Shown: positions 49,102-58,404, numbered from the stretch's first letter. The stretch is DNA of 64,000 nt from Streptomyces yatensis (GCF_018069625.1 NZ_CP072941.1:9548001-9612000); one strand, 5' to 3'. A program made the numbers and translations. Notes: generated from the letters alone by a model not told the origin.

Positions 49102-50835
49102 TCAGTGGGACTCGCGGGGCACCTCGTGTCCGCTGGAACCGACCAGGAAGTCCAGGTCCAGCCCCTGGTCCGCCTGGAGCACATGCTCGGTGTAGAGCCT
49201 GCTCCAGCCCCGGGCGGCGACCGGTGGCGGGGGCTCCCAGGCGGCCCGCCGGCGCTCCAGCTCCTCCTCGGCCACCTCCAGCGTCAGCGCACGCGCCGGG
49301 ACGTCCAGGGTGATCCAGTCGCCGTCGCGCACCAGCGCCAGCGGGCCGCCGACGGCGGATTCGGGGGCCACATGGAGCACGACGGTGCCGAAGCCGGTGC
49401 CGGACATCCGGCCGTCGCAGATCCGCACCATGTCCTCGACGCCCTGGCGCAGCAACTTGGGCGGCAGCACCACATTGGAGACCTCCGGCATGCCCGGGTA
49501 GCCACGGGGGCCGCTGCCCCGGATCACCAGCACGGTGTCCTCGTCCACCGGCAGGTCCTCGTCGGCGTGAACGGCGATGTAGTCCTCCGGTGTGTCGAAC
49601 ACCAGGGCCCGGCCCCGGTGTTGGAGCAGATGGCGCGATGCGGCGGACTGTTTGATCACCGCGCCGTTGGGTGCGAGATTGCCGCGCAGCACCGCGGTGC
49701 CGGTGCCCGCCTCCTGGAACGGGTCGTCCAGGGTCCGGATCACCTCGCGGTTCCAGCACTCGGCGTCGCCGACGTTCTCCGCCACCGTGCGCCCGTTCAC
49801 CGTGGCCGCATCCGTGTGCAGCAGCGCGCCCAGCTCGCGCATCACCACCGGAAGGCCCCCGGCATAGCAGAAGTCCTCCATCAGGAACCGTCCGGAGGGC
49901 TGCAGATCGACCAGTGTGGGCACCTCCCGGGCCAGCGCGTCGAAGTCGTCGAGCGTCAGCGGCACCCCCAACCGCCCCGCGATGGCCAGCAGATGGATCA
50001 CCGCGTTGGTGGAGCCGCCGATGGCCGCGTTGACCCGTATCGCGTTCTCGAACGCCGCCCGGGTCATGATCTGCGACGGCCGCAGATCCTCCTCCACCAT
50101 GGCCACGATCCGCTGTCCGGCGCGCTGCGCCGTCTCGTACCGCCGCGAGTCCACCGCCGGCCAGCTCGCCGAATAGGGCAGTTGCATACCGAGCGCCTCG
50201 GCCATCGACGCCATGGTGGACGCGGTCCCCATGGTCATGCAGTGCCCGTTGGACCGCGCCATGCAGCCCTCGGCGAAGAAGCACTCCTCCTCGGTCATCC
50301 GCCCGGCCGCGAGCTCGGCCTCGAACCGCCACACCTGCGTGCCCGAGCCCACATCCCCGCCCCGGTACTTGCCGTTGAGCATCGGGCCACCGGTGACCAT
50401 GATGGCCGGCAGATCGACGCTGGAGGCGGCCATCAGCAGACCGGGGGTGGTCTTGTCACAGCCGGACAGCAGCACCACACCGTCCAGCGGATTGGCCCGT
50501 ATCAGCTCCTCGGCCTCCATGGCCAGCAGATTGCGGTACAGCATCGCGGTGGGCCGCATCAACGTCTCGCCCAGTGCCATCGCCGGGAACTCCAGCGGAA
50601 AGCCACCGGCCTGCCAGACCCCGCGTTTCACCGACTCCGCCACCCGCTGCAGATGGCTGTTGCAGGGCGCCAGCTCCGACCAGGTCGTGGCGATGCCGAT
50701 CACCGGACGGCCGTCGAACACCTCCCCTGAATAGCCCTGGTTGCGCATCCAGGACCGGTAGACCATGCCGGACCGGCCCTCCGCGCCGAACCAGGCCGCG
50801 CTGCGCCGCCGGCCGTGTGTTCCCGTGTCAGTCAC
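49102..50835 (-). CDS. IlvD/Edd-family dehydratase (aldonate dehydratase type)
   Basis: 577 residues. Fe-S cluster Cys in APCNSHL, LSGCDKTTPG and EGCMARSNGHCMTMG; also IGGSTNAVIHLLAIAGR and the C-terminal DGRMSGTGFGTVVLHVAPE. It fits sugar-acid dehydratases such as arabonate/xylonate enzymes better than IlvD by its linkage to an SDR rather than to leucine-valine genes (inference). GTG 50835 with GGGAG upstream. Downstream of the SDR in one operon (50-bp gap). Confidence 0.88.
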   Translation of the reverse strand: MTDTGTHGRRRSAAWFGAEGRSGMVYRSWMRNQGYSGEVFDGRPVIGIATTWSELAPCNSHLQRVAESVKRGVWQAGGFPLEFPAMALGETLMRPTAMLYRNLLAMEAEELIRANPLDGVVLLSGCDKTTPGLLMAASSVDLPAIMVTGGPMLNGKYRGGDVGSGTQVWRFEAELAAGRMTEEECFFAEGCMARSNGHCMTMGTASTMASMAEALGMQLPYSASWPAVDSRRYETAQRAGQRIVAMVEEDLRPSQIMTRAAFENAIRVNAAIGGSTNAVIHLLAIAGRLGVPLTLDDFDALAREVPTLVDLQPSGRFLMEDFCYAGGLPVVMRELGALLHTDAATVNGRTVAENVGDAECWNREVIRTLDDPFQEAGTGTAVLRGNLAPNGAVIKQSAASRHLLQHRGRALVFDTPEDYIAVHADEDLPVDEDTVLVIRGSGPRGYPGMPEVSNVVLPPKLLRQGVEDMVRICDGRMSGTGFGTVVLHVAPESAVGGPLALVRDGDWITLDVPARALTLEVAEEELERRRAAWEPPPPVAARGWSRLYTEHVLQADQGLDLDFLVGSSGHEVPRESH

Positions 50836-50885
50836 TTCTGCACTCCCTCTGGCGAACGGTGCTGGAGTCTGGGCGAAGAGCCTTC

Positions 50886-51701
50886 TCAGCGAAGGGTGAT
50901 GACGTTTCCGGTGATGAGTGCGGCCTCGTCCGAGGCGAGGAAGACGATGGTCTTCGCGACCTCGTCCGGATCGGCGACATGGAAATGGGTGGCGCTCGAG
51001 GCGACGAACCGCCGGACCTCGTCCGTGACCCACCCGGTGTCGGTCACGGGCGGCTGCACCACATTGGCCGTGATGCCGAGGGAGGCCAGCTCCGCGGCCG
51101 CCGACAGGGTGTAGTCGGTCTGCGCCGCCTTCGCCGCGCCGTAGGACACCTCTCCGGGGAAACCGAGTTCCCCTCCCGAGGTCAGGCCCACGATCCGCCC
51201 CCAGTCGGCACCGCGTGCCCGGTGGCGGCGGGCCAGCTCACCGATCAGCAGCGCCGGCGCCATCGCGTCCACCGCGAACTGCCGGGACCAGGTCTGGGCG
51301 GTGACGGGCCGCAGCGGCCGGTCGAACCGGTCGGCCGGATCGGGGGTGAAGGTGTCCTGGATCCATCCCGAGGCGTTGTTGACCAGGATGTCGACCGGGC
51401 CCAGGCGGTCCTCCGCGAGGTCGAAGAGCCGCCCCGGAACCGCGGGGTCGCCGAGGTCCGCCTCGAACGCCTCGGCCCGCCCGCCGGCCCGGCGGATCCG
51501 CGCCGCGACCTCCTCGCCGTCGATGGATCGCGCGGCGTGGTACGGATCCGCGGCGTCCCCCTCGCCGGGGGCGGGCGGACGCAGATAGGTGCAGAGCACC
51601 GCGACCCCGCGGGCCGCCAGCGCTCGTGCCGTCGCGGCGCCGATTCCCTGGTTCGCCCCCGTCACCAGGGCGACATGGCTGGTTGACGATGTTTCCCGCA
51701 C
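50886..51701 (-). CDS. Short-chain dehydrogenase/reductase upstream of the dehydratase
   Basis: 271 residues. TGANQGIGAATARALAARG, NNASGW, catalytic VSYGAAK (Tyr-x-x-x-Lys). About 30 residues between the second strand and NNAS form an unusual insert (RPPAPGEGDAADPYHAARS), seen in SDRs with GxxxG variants. Start is GTG 51701, with only a G-rich upstream. Likely an aldose or sugar-lactone dehydrogenase feeding the dehydratase (inference). Confidence 0.85.
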   Translation of the reverse strand: MRETSSTSHVALVTGANQGIGAATARALAARGVAVLCTYLRPPAPGEGDAADPYHAARSIDGEEVAARIRRAGGRAEAFEADLGDPAVPGRLFDLAEDRLGPVDILVNNASGWIQDTFTPDPADRFDRPLRPVTAQTWSRQFAVDAMAPALLIGELARRHRARGADWGRIVGLTSGGELGFPGEVSYGAAKAAQTDYTLSAAAELASLGITANVVQPPVTDTGWVTDEVRRFVASSATHFHVADPDEVAKTIVFLASDEAALITGNVITLR

Positions 51702-51933
51702 CCCCGCAGTACAGCAAAGACCAGCGTCACGCGGAAGATCGTGTCAGCCGCGGAGCCGGGGCCGTCGTCGTCCGGTTCCGGGCGGATCGGCGGATATGGC
51801 GTCCCGTCACCGGGCGGCAGCGCCCGTTCAGCCTCAGGGGCGGCGAGCCGTCCGGCCCGGGGTGGGCGGGTGCGGTAAGCATCCGGTGCATGCGGTGTGG
51901 ATCGGTGTCCGGCACACGGTGAGGAGTGTCCGC

Positions 51934-52674
51934 ATGAGTGGTGAGCTGTCCGGAGCCACGGCCCTGGTCACGGGCGCCACGGCGGGGATCGGCCGCGCCG
52001 TGGCGCTGCGTCTGGCGGCCCTGGGGGCCGAGGTGGTCGTCCACGGCCGGGACGCGCGGCGGGGTGCGGAGGTGGTCGAGGAGGTGTCCGCGGCGGGGGC
52101 CACGGCCAGGTTCGTGGCGGCGGATCTCGCCGAGGCCGACGATGTGCGGCGGCTGGCCGACGAGGCGGGGGAGGTGGACGTCCTGGTCAACAACGCCGGC
52201 GTCTACCGGTTCGCGGACACCGCCGGGACCTCGCCCGAGATGTTCGACGTCCATATGGCCATCAACGCCCGCGCACCGCTGCTGCTGGTCGGGCGGCTCG
52301 CACCGGGCATGGCCGCTCGGGGCCACGGGGCCATCGTCAATCTCAGCACCATCGCCGCCGGTGCCCCCGCCCGCAACGCCGGGGCGTACGGCGCCTCGAA
52401 GGCCGCGCTGGAGCTGCTGACCCGGGTGTGGGCCGATGAGTTCGGCGGCCGGGGAGTCCGGGTCAACGCCGTCCGTTCGGGCCCGGTCCGTACGCCGGGC
52501 ACCTCCGAGATGGGAGAGGAGGCGCTACGGACCGTGGCGCGGGCCACGGTCCTGGACCGGCCCGCGGCGCCCGAGGAGATCGCCGAAGCCGTGCTGTTCC
52601 TGGTCTCCTCGCGCGCGAGCTACATCACCGGCGCCATCCTCGAGGCCCGGGGCGGCGAACTCGCCATCGGCTGA
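51934..52674 (+). CDS. Short-chain dehydrogenase/reductase
   Basis: 246 residues. TGATAGIGRAVALRLAALGAEVVVHGRDARRG, where HGRD with basic residues suggests NADP(H). NNAGVYRF, GAYGASK catalytic. ATG 51934 with GAGGAG 7 bp upstream. Divergent from the SDR/dehydratase operon across a 232-bp gap; ends 17 bp from the convergent SpoIIE-type gene. Substrate unknown. Confidence 0.9.
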   Translation: MSGELSGATALVTGATAGIGRAVALRLAALGAEVVVHGRDARRGAEVVEEVSAAGATARFVAADLAEADDVRRLADEAGEVDVLVNNAGVYRFADTAGTSPEMFDVHMAINARAPLLLVGRLAPGMAARGHGAIVNLSTIAAGAPARNAGAYGASKAALELLTRVWADEFGGRGVRVNAVRSGPVRTPGTSEMGEEALRTVARATVLDRPAAPEEIAEAVLFLVSSRASYITGAILEARGGELAIG

Positions 52675-52691
52675 CGCGCACCGCCGCGTTC

Positions 52692-55600
52692 CTAGATCGC
52701 GCCGCTGTACGCGAGGGGCTGTTCCGTCCAGATGCACTTGCCCTCGGCGGTGTAGCGGGTCCCCCAGCGCTGCGAGAGCGCGGAGACCAGCTGCAGCCCC
52801 CGCCCGCCCTCGTCCGTCTCGGCGGCCCGGCGGATCCGGGGAGTGGTGGAGCTGGCGTCCGAGACCTCGCAGATCAGCGAGCTGCCACGGATCAGCCGGA
52901 GCCGGGTCGGCCCCTTGGCGTGCCGTACGACATTGGCCACGAGCTCGCTCACCAGCAGTTCGGTGGTCATGACGAGATCGCCGAGATCCCATGCCTCCAG
53001 CTGTTCGCGGACATGAGTGCGGGCGAGACCGGCGGCCACCGGGTCCTCCGGCAGCGGCCACCCGGCGGTGTTCCCGGAGGGCAGTCCGTGGAGCCGGGCG
53101 ATCAGCAGCGCGGTGTCGTCGGCGGTCAGCCGCTGGGCGGGCAGCATGGTCCCGACCAGGAGGTCACAGAGCCGGTCGAGCCGGTCGTGGTCCTCGCCGT
53201 GCTCGCCGCCCGCCCCCCGGCCGTTGGTGCGCGGACGGCGCGGAGGACAGGTGAGGAGCCGGCCGTACTCACTGGTGAGCACCTGGGTGCACTCGGCGAT
53301 GCCGGTGTCGATGTCGCGCGCCGCGGACTCCACCAGACCGTCGGTGAACAGCACCAGCAAAGTGCCGTCGGGCACCTGGAGATCCACGGTGGAGAACGGG
53401 GGCTCGGCGGCCCCCAGCGGCGGATCGGGCGTCGGGTCCAGGCACTCCACGCCTCCGTCGGGGTGCACGATCAGGGGCGGGGGGTGACCGGCGCGGGCGA
53501 GGGAGCAGCCGCCCGAGACGGGGTCGTACACCGCGTACAGACAGGTGGCGAAGGAGTCGTCGCCCAGATCGCTGACGACCTCGTTCAGATGGGCCAGGAC
53601 CTCCTCGGGAGGCAGTTCCAGGTTGGCGAGCGTGTGCACGGCGGTGCGCAGCCGCCCCATGGTGGCGGCCTCGGCCAGACCGTGGCCCATCACATCGCCG
53701 ATGACGACGGCCACCCGCTCCGCGGACAGCGGAATGACGTCGTACCAGTCGCCGCCGATGTCCGTACCGCTGCTGGCGGGCAGATAGCGGACGGCGGGGG
53801 TGAGGGCGGCCGGCGAGGGCAGGATCCGGGGCAGCAGCCCGCGCTGGAGCGCCTGGGCGCGGGCGTGCTCGGTGTCATAGAGACGGGCCCGGGCCAGCGC
53901 CTGGGCGACCATTCCGCTGAGGGCGGTGAGCAGGCTGCGCTCATCGGCGGTGAGGAGGCGGGGCTCGTCGAAGGAGACGCTGCAGGTGCCGATGGCGTTG
54001 CCCGAGGCGATCAGGGGCAGCACGGCCCAGGCGTTCTTCCGGGCCAGGGCGGGACTGCCGGACAGATCGGGGAAGAGCCGCTGGTACTCCTCGGTCGAGG
54101 AGATGAAGAGCGGCCGCCGTGAGCTGAGCACTTCGTTGAGCAGCCGGTAGCCCCCGAAGGCCGGGACCCCGTCGACCCTGCGGAGGAAGGCGCGGGGATA
54201 GCCCACGGAGCCCACCACGTTCAGCCGGCCGCCCTCCAGGGACAGCACCAGCAGACCCGAGGCGCCGAACGGCGGCAGTACCTGCGCGGCGACGACCTGG
54301 ATGACGTCCTGGGTGGTCACCGCGTCGGCGAGCGCGCTGGCCAACGCGCTGATCCTGGCGGCCTGTTCGGCCCCGGCACGCTCGGCCGCCGCGCGCCGCG
54401 CGGCCTGGGTGCGGCGCTCGGTCGCATCGGTGAGATAGGCCGTCAGTCCATCGGGTACGGAGACCAGCCGGATGTGGTACCAGCGGTCATCGGTGGGCCA
54501 CCGGATGTCGAACCCGGTCGGCCTGCCGTCGTCGGCGGCGTGCCGGCAGCGCTCCTCCAGCTCGGGGACCGTGCCCGCGGGACCCTCCCAGAGGGGCCTG
54601 CCGAGCACCTCCGCGGCCGGGCCGACCAGGCGCTCGGCCTCGACATTGAGGAAGGTGATCCGCCAGTCCCGGTCCACCGCGAAGAACGCGTCGCTCATGT
54701 ACCGCAGCGCCTGCCCCACCGACTCCCGGGCCATCCGGCTCTCGGTGGTGTCCCAGACCTTCCCGATCATGCGGACGGGCTCGCCGTCCTCGTCGAGTTC
54801 GAGATGGGCGCGGCTCTGCACCCACCCGCTGGTCCCGTCGGGGCGGCGGACCCGGTACTCGGCCTCGTACCCGCTGCGCTCACGGAGCGACTTCTCGGTG
54901 GCGGCCATCACCCGTGGCATGTCCTCGGGGTGGATCAGGTCGATCCAGCTCTTGATCCGCCGCTCGTAGCCGCGGGGGATGCCCAGGAGCGTCTGGCCCG
55001 CCCGGTCCCACCACATCTCACCGGTGCGGATGCCCCATTCCCAGGAGCCGACGTTGACCACTTCCAGGGGCTGCTGCAGCACCGAGCCACCCGGCCGCTG
55101 ATGCCACCACGGGTGTTCGTCGCAGTCGCCGATGCCGCCCGCCGAGCGCGAGAGGCGCCGCTCGGCCCAGCGGCCCACCGCTTCGAGGAAGGCGGCCTGT
55201 TCCGGGGTCGGCTCCCGCGGGCCGGTGAGGACGGACAGCGCGCCCACCGGCCCGTCCGGCCCGGTCAGCGGAACCGATGCCACCGTGGTTTCCGCCGGCA
55301 GGGCCCCGGAGGAGGGACGGCCGGTCTCCCCGGTTCCGAGAGTCTCCCCGGTTCCGAGAGTCTCCTCGGGCCCGGGGGTCTCGCCGGGCCCGGGGGTCTC
55401 GTCGGCGGCCGCCGGCAGCCAGACGAAGTGGCCGTCCCGCACGGCCCGGGCGGGGGCGAGCGGGGCCTCGTCCTGGCGGATCTCCTCCCAGCCCACGAGG
55501 GCGGGCAGCGGCAGCCCGCTGGCCAGGACCAGGCGCAGCGTACGGCTGCCGGCCGGGCCGCAGGACCAGTGCATCAGCCCCGCGAGTCCGCCCAGCTCGG

Positions 55601-55736
55601 AGACCGCCTGGTCCAGGGCGTGCTGCAGCGCCTCACGGTCGCCCAGCGCAACGCCCACCGTCGAGAGCAGGGAAAGCCGTTCGTCGCCCCATGAGCGGGA
55701 GCGCCCCACCGCGTCTGTTCCGCGCCGCTCCTCCAT
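52692..55736 (-). CDS. SpoIIE-family PP2C phosphatase with GAF, PAS and HATPase domains
   Basis: 1,014 residues, about: GAF 20-195, PAS 225-335 (SWEWGIRTGEMWWDRAGQTLLGI), PAS 345-440, GAF 465-620, SpoIIE/PP2C 640-860 (GGDWYDVIPL; VMGHGLAEAATMGRLR), anti-sigma-type HATPase 885-1005 (VSELVANVVRHA; GRGLQLVSAL). It would dephosphorylate anti-anti-sigma proteins and may bind them with its own ATPase domain, in sigma-factor or development control. A repeat of six residues sits at 114-137. Start ATG 55736; upstream CGGGGATG is weak. Confidence 0.93.
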   Translation of the reverse strand: MEERRGTDAVGRSRSWGDERLSLLSTVGVALGDREALQHALDQAVSELGGLAGLMHWSCGPAGSRTLRLVLASGLPLPALVGWEEIRQDEAPLAPARAVRDGHFVWLPAAADETPGPGETPGPEETLGTGETLGTGETGRPSSGALPAETTVASVPLTGPDGPVGALSVLTGPREPTPEQAAFLEAVGRWAERRLSRSAGGIGDCDEHPWWHQRPGGSVLQQPLEVVNVGSWEWGIRTGEMWWDRAGQTLLGIPRGYERRIKSWIDLIHPEDMPRVMAATEKSLRERSGYEAEYRVRRPDGTSGWVQSRAHLELDEDGEPVRMIGKVWDTTESRMARESVGQALRYMSDAFFAVDRDWRITFLNVEAERLVGPAAEVLGRPLWEGPAGTVPELEERCRHAADDGRPTGFDIRWPTDDRWYHIRLVSVPDGLTAYLTDATERRTQAARRAAAERAGAEQAARISALASALADAVTTQDVIQVVAAQVLPPFGASGLLVLSLEGGRLNVVGSVGYPRAFLRRVDGVPAFGGYRLLNEVLSSRRPLFISSTEEYQRLFPDLSGSPALARKNAWAVLPLIASGNAIGTCSVSFDEPRLLTADERSLLTALSGMVAQALARARLYDTEHARAQALQRGLLPRILPSPAALTPAVRYLPASSGTDIGGDWYDVIPLSAERVAVVIGDVMGHGLAEAATMGRLRTAVHTLANLELPPEEVLAHLNEVVSDLGDDSFATCLYAVYDPVSGGCSLARAGHPPPLIVHPDGGVECLDPTPDPPLGAAEPPFSTVDLQVPDGTLLVLFTDGLVESAARDIDTGIAECTQVLTSEYGRLLTCPPRRPRTNGRGAGGEHGEDHDRLDRLCDLLVGTMLPAQRLTADDTALLIARLHGLPSGNTAGWPLPEDPVAAGLARTHVREQLEAWDLGDLVMTTELLVSELVANVVRHAKGPTRLRLIRGSSLICEVSDASSTTPRIRRAAETDEGGRGLQLVSALSQRWGTRYTAEGKCIWTEQPLAYSGAI
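55326..55397 (-). repeat. 18-bp coding minisatellite (4 units)
   Basis: Encodes TPGPGE, TPGPEE, TLGTGE, TLGTGE in the SpoIIE-type protein, between the first GAF sub-blocks. Units are in frame, so copy changes would not break the gene. Confidence 0.7.
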
Positions 55737-55827
55737 CCCCGGACCTCACCTCATGGAATAGAGCATTCTCGGACAAACGTAGCACTGGCATATGCCCGAC
55801 ATCACTCACCGGGCGTTCATGGCCGAG

Positions 55828-55859
55828 TTCCCTATTTTCCCTACTGGAAAAATAGGGAA
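55828..55859. promoter_or_regulatory. Long palindrome upstream of the SfnB/DszC-like gene (Rrf2-type operator)
   Basis: Arms TTCCCTATTTTCC (55828-55840) and GGAAAAATAGGGAA (55846-55859) differ by one extra A; spacer CTACT. 33 bp before the start. Long AT-rich palindromes of this type are bound by Rrf2 regulators such as CymR (known), and an Rrf2 gene follows 15-33 bp after the flavoenzyme. Confidence 0.7.
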
Positions 55860-55892
55860 TGATGAAGTCCGGCCGGATGGAGGGGAGCGGGC

Positions 55893-57089
55893 GTGACGGT
55901 GATGGATGCGGTGGCCGAAGCGCCCGACCGCGCGTGGTGGCTGCAGATCGCCGGCGAGGCGGCGGACGACCTCGCCACGGACGCGGTCATCCGCGACCAG
56001 GCCGGCAAGACGCCGTACGACGAGGTCGCCCGGTTGCGCGAGGCGGGGCTGCTGGCGCTGCTGATCCCCGCCGAGCACGGGGGCGGGGGAGCGGACTGGT
56101 CCACGGCCTGCGCCGTCGTCCGGAAGATCGCTTCGGCCGATGGCGCGATCGGCCAGGTGCTCGGCTGCCACTACCTGCTGTCCTTCAGCGCCCGCTTCTT
56201 CGGCGGGGCCGAGCCGGCCGCCCGGCTGGAGCGCGAGTCGGCGGCGGGGCAGTGGTGCTGGGGCGGCGGGCTGACCACCGGCGAGCCACGGCTGACGCTC
56301 ACCACCGGGAGAGACGGCCTGGTGGTGAACGGACGCCAGGGGTACGCCACCGGCGTCCTGGTCGCCGACCGGCTGGCCGTCCGCGCCACCCACGCCGACA
56401 CCGGCGAGCCAGTCGCCGTGCTCGTCGACACCGCCGATCCCGGTGTGGTGTGCGGCAGCGACGACGGGGACACCTTCGGGCAGCGGCTGGCGGCCGGCGG
56501 AAGCGTGGAGTTCGACGCGGTGCCGGTCGGGGACGACGCGGTGCTCGGCCCGCTCTCCTGGGACGAGGACACCCCGTCGCCCTTCAGCGGTCTGGCCGCG
56601 CCGACCGGACGTCTGGTCTCGGCGCAGATCTGTCTCGGGATCGCGCAGGGGGTGCTCGCCGAGGCCCGCGAGTACACCAGGGCCGTGCACGCGCCCTGGC
56701 CGCACACCTCCCCGCGCGATCCGTACGCGCTGACCACCTACGGGGAGCTCACCGTCGCCACGTTCTCCGCCGCCGCCCTCGCCGATCAGGCGCTGGAGGC
56801 CCTGGACGGCGGGTTGGCGCGGGGCGAGGACCTGACCGACGACGAATGCGCCGAGATCACCGTGCTCGCCGCCGCGGCCGAGGCCGCCGCCTCCCGGGCC
56901 GCCCACGACGCCACCGCCCGCGCCCTGGACGTCGTCGGGGCGCGCTCCGCCTCCTCCGCCTACGGCTTCGACCGCTTCTGGCGCAACGCGCGCACCCATA
57001 CGCTCTACGACCCCGTCGCCCACCGGCTCCACGAGGTCGGGGACTACTTCCTCAACGGCGAGCACCCCCCGTTCATCCTGCCCTTCTGA
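55893..57089 (+). CDS. Acyl-CoA-dehydrogenase-fold flavoenzyme, SfnB/DszC-like
   Basis: 398 residues. ACAD fold: ALLIPAEHGGGGADW, SADGAIGQVLGCHYLLSF, and a C-terminal helical bundle with AHDATARALDVVGARSASSAYGFDRFWRNARTHTLYDPVAH. This ending with Tyr-Gly-Phe-Asp-Arg and Arg-Thr-His is typical of sulfur-acquisition SfnB and DszC monooxygenases, not of true acyl-CoA dehydrogenases. GTG start after GGAGGGGAGC. It likely releases sulfur from organic compounds with a partner flavin reductase located elsewhere. Regulated through the palindrome upstream. Confidence 0.85.
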   Translation: MTVMDAVAEAPDRAWWLQIAGEAADDLATDAVIRDQAGKTPYDEVARLREAGLLALLIPAEHGGGGADWSTACAVVRKIASADGAIGQVLGCHYLLSFSARFFGGAEPAARLERESAAGQWCWGGGLTTGEPRLTLTTGRDGLVVNGRQGYATGVLVADRLAVRATHADTGEPVAVLVDTADPGVVCGSDDGDTFGQRLAAGGSVEFDAVPVGDDAVLGPLSWDEDTPSPFSGLAAPTGRLVSAQICLGIAQGVLAEAREYTRAVHAPWPHTSPRDPYALTTYGELTVATFSAAALADQALEALDGGLARGEDLTDDECAEITVLAAAAEAAASRAAHDATARALDVVGARSASSAYGFDRFWRNARTHTLYDPVAHRLHEVGDYFLNGEHPPFILPF

Positions 57090-57110
57090 CGGCCCGCCGC
57101 GCCGGTGGCG

Positions 57111-57116
57111 GATAAT
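57111..57116 (+). promoter_or_regulatory. -10 box (GATAAT) for a leaderless Rrf2 transcript
   Basis: 6 bp before ATG 57123, no Shine-Dalgarno. Suggests the regulator has its own promoter. Confidence 0.4.
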
Positions 57117-57122
57117 CACGGT

Positions 57123-57581
57123 ATGCGGATCTCGGCGAAGGCGGACTATGCGGTGCGGGCGGCGTTGGAACTGGCCGCGGCGGAAGAGGACACCTCCGTC
57201 AAGGCCGAGGCGATCGCCGGTGCGCAGGGCATTCCGCACAAGTTCCTCGAAGGGATCCTGGGCGACCTGCGCCGGGGCGGGCTGGTGGCCAGCCAGCGCG
57301 GGGGCAATGGCGGCTACCGGCTGGCCCGCCCGGCGGACACCATCAGCATCGCCGAGGTGATCCGGGTGGTCGACGGGCCTCTGGTGTCGGTGCGCGGAGT
57401 GCGCCCGCCCGAGCTGTCGTACTGCGGACCTGCGGAGTCGCTGCTGCCGCTGTGGATCGCGGTGCGGGCCAATGTGCGCAAGATCCTCGGCGAGGTGACC
57501 CTCGCGGAGGTGGCCGCGGCCCGGCTGCCCGGCGACGTCCTGGGCCTCGCCGAGGACCCCGAGGCATGGACCAATCCCTAG
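57123..57581 (+). CDS. Rrf2-family transcriptional regulator
   Basis: 152 residues. Standard opening MRISAKADYAVRAALELA, then the winged helix (AQGIPHKFLEGILGDLRRGGLVASQRGGNGGYRLARPAD, in parts). Only one Cys (SYCGPAES) remains where Fe-S members such as IscR have three, so it is more like CymR, a cysteine-metabolism repressor. Start ATG 57123; an earlier in-frame ATG at 57105 has no support. Predicted to bind the palindrome before the SfnB-like gene. Confidence 0.88.
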   Translation: MRISAKADYAVRAALELAAAEEDTSVKAEAIAGAQGIPHKFLEGILGDLRRGGLVASQRGGNGGYRLARPADTISIAEVIRVVDGPLVSVRGVRPPELSYCGPAESLLPLWIAVRANVRKILGEVTLAEVAAARLPGDVLGLAEDPEAWTNP

Positions 57582-57620
57582 GGTCTGTCGGGTGGACAGG
57601 CCGGGCTCGCGGCCGCCGTC

Positions 57621-58367
57621 CTACGACCCCGCGTCCAGGCCGTCGACCATGCGGTCGAGCAGCCGGGTGAACGTGGCGTCGGGGGTGAGCGGGCGGGTGG
57701 GGGCGGAGAGCGCCTCGGCGAGCTCGGGGTGGTGTCCGTCGGCGGCCACCGCGGCGAGGTACCGGGCATCGGCGGCGGCCCGGTCGGGTGAGTCGGCGAG
57801 CGCGGCCTGAGCGATCTCATCGGCGACGAGTCCGGCGACGAAACCCGTGATCAGGCTGAACACCTCCAGCTTCGCACCGCCGTCCAGCGCGGTGGGCCGC
57901 AGGGCGGCGAGCGCGTATTCCACGAAGTCCAGGGTGTGCGGCCCGAAGGACCAGCGGCGGTTGAACAGCGCGGCGGGAAGCCAGGGGTGGCGCAGCATCA
58001 GTGCCCGCTGGGCATGGGCGATGGCCTTCAGATCGGCGCGCCAGTCGCCGGTCAGCGGGGCCGGCGGTGACAGCTCGCCGTTGACGTGGTCGACCATCAG
58101 CAGCAGCAGCGTCTCCTTGTCGGGAGCGTAGCTGTAGAGCGACATGACCCCGGCGCCGACCTGCGACGCCACCCGCCGCATGGTGACCGCGTCGATGCCC
58201 TCGGCGTCCGCCAGGGTGACGGCCGCGGCGGTGATCGCCTCACGGCTGAAGGCGGGTTTACGCCCCTTGCGGGGCTGCTGGGGACTCTGCCACAGCTGCT
58301 GGGGATCGACGCCTCCGGCGCCGGATCCATCACCGCGAACCACGACCTGATCGCTCCTTCCCGCCAT
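57621..58367 (-). CDS. TetR-family regulator (TetR_C_11-like)
   Basis: 248 residues from ATG 58367; start uncertain, ATG 58394 is possible and no good ribosome site is seen. HTH: AITAAAVTLADAEGIDAVTMRRVASQVGAGVMSLYSYAPDKETLL, in parts. Long helical ligand domain with DFVEYALAALRPTALDGG. Divergent from the CocE-like hydrolase. A CGTAC-GTG-GTACG operator lies between them. Confidence 0.85.
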   Translation of the reverse strand: MAGRSDQVVVRGDGSGAGGVDPQQLWQSPQQPRKGRKPAFSREAITAAAVTLADAEGIDAVTMRRVASQVGAGVMSLYSYAPDKETLLLLMVDHVNGELSPPAPLTGDWRADLKAIAHAQRALMLRHPWLPAALFNRRWSFGPHTLDFVEYALAALRPTALDGGAKLEVFSLITGFVAGLVADEIAQAALADSPDRAAADARYLAAVAADGHHPELAEALSAPTRPLTPDATFTRLLDRMVDGLDAGS

Positions 58368-58373
58368 GGCGAC

Positions 58374-58401
58374 TTGCGGAATCCATCCAAGCATCTACTA
58401 T
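58374..58401 (+). promoter_or_regulatory. Promoter of the CocE-like gene
   Basis: TTGCGG (58374-58379), 16-bp spacer, TACTAT (58396-58401). The -35 overlaps the upstream edge of the TetR coding start on the other strand. Confidence 0.5.
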
Positions 58402-58404
58402 TCT

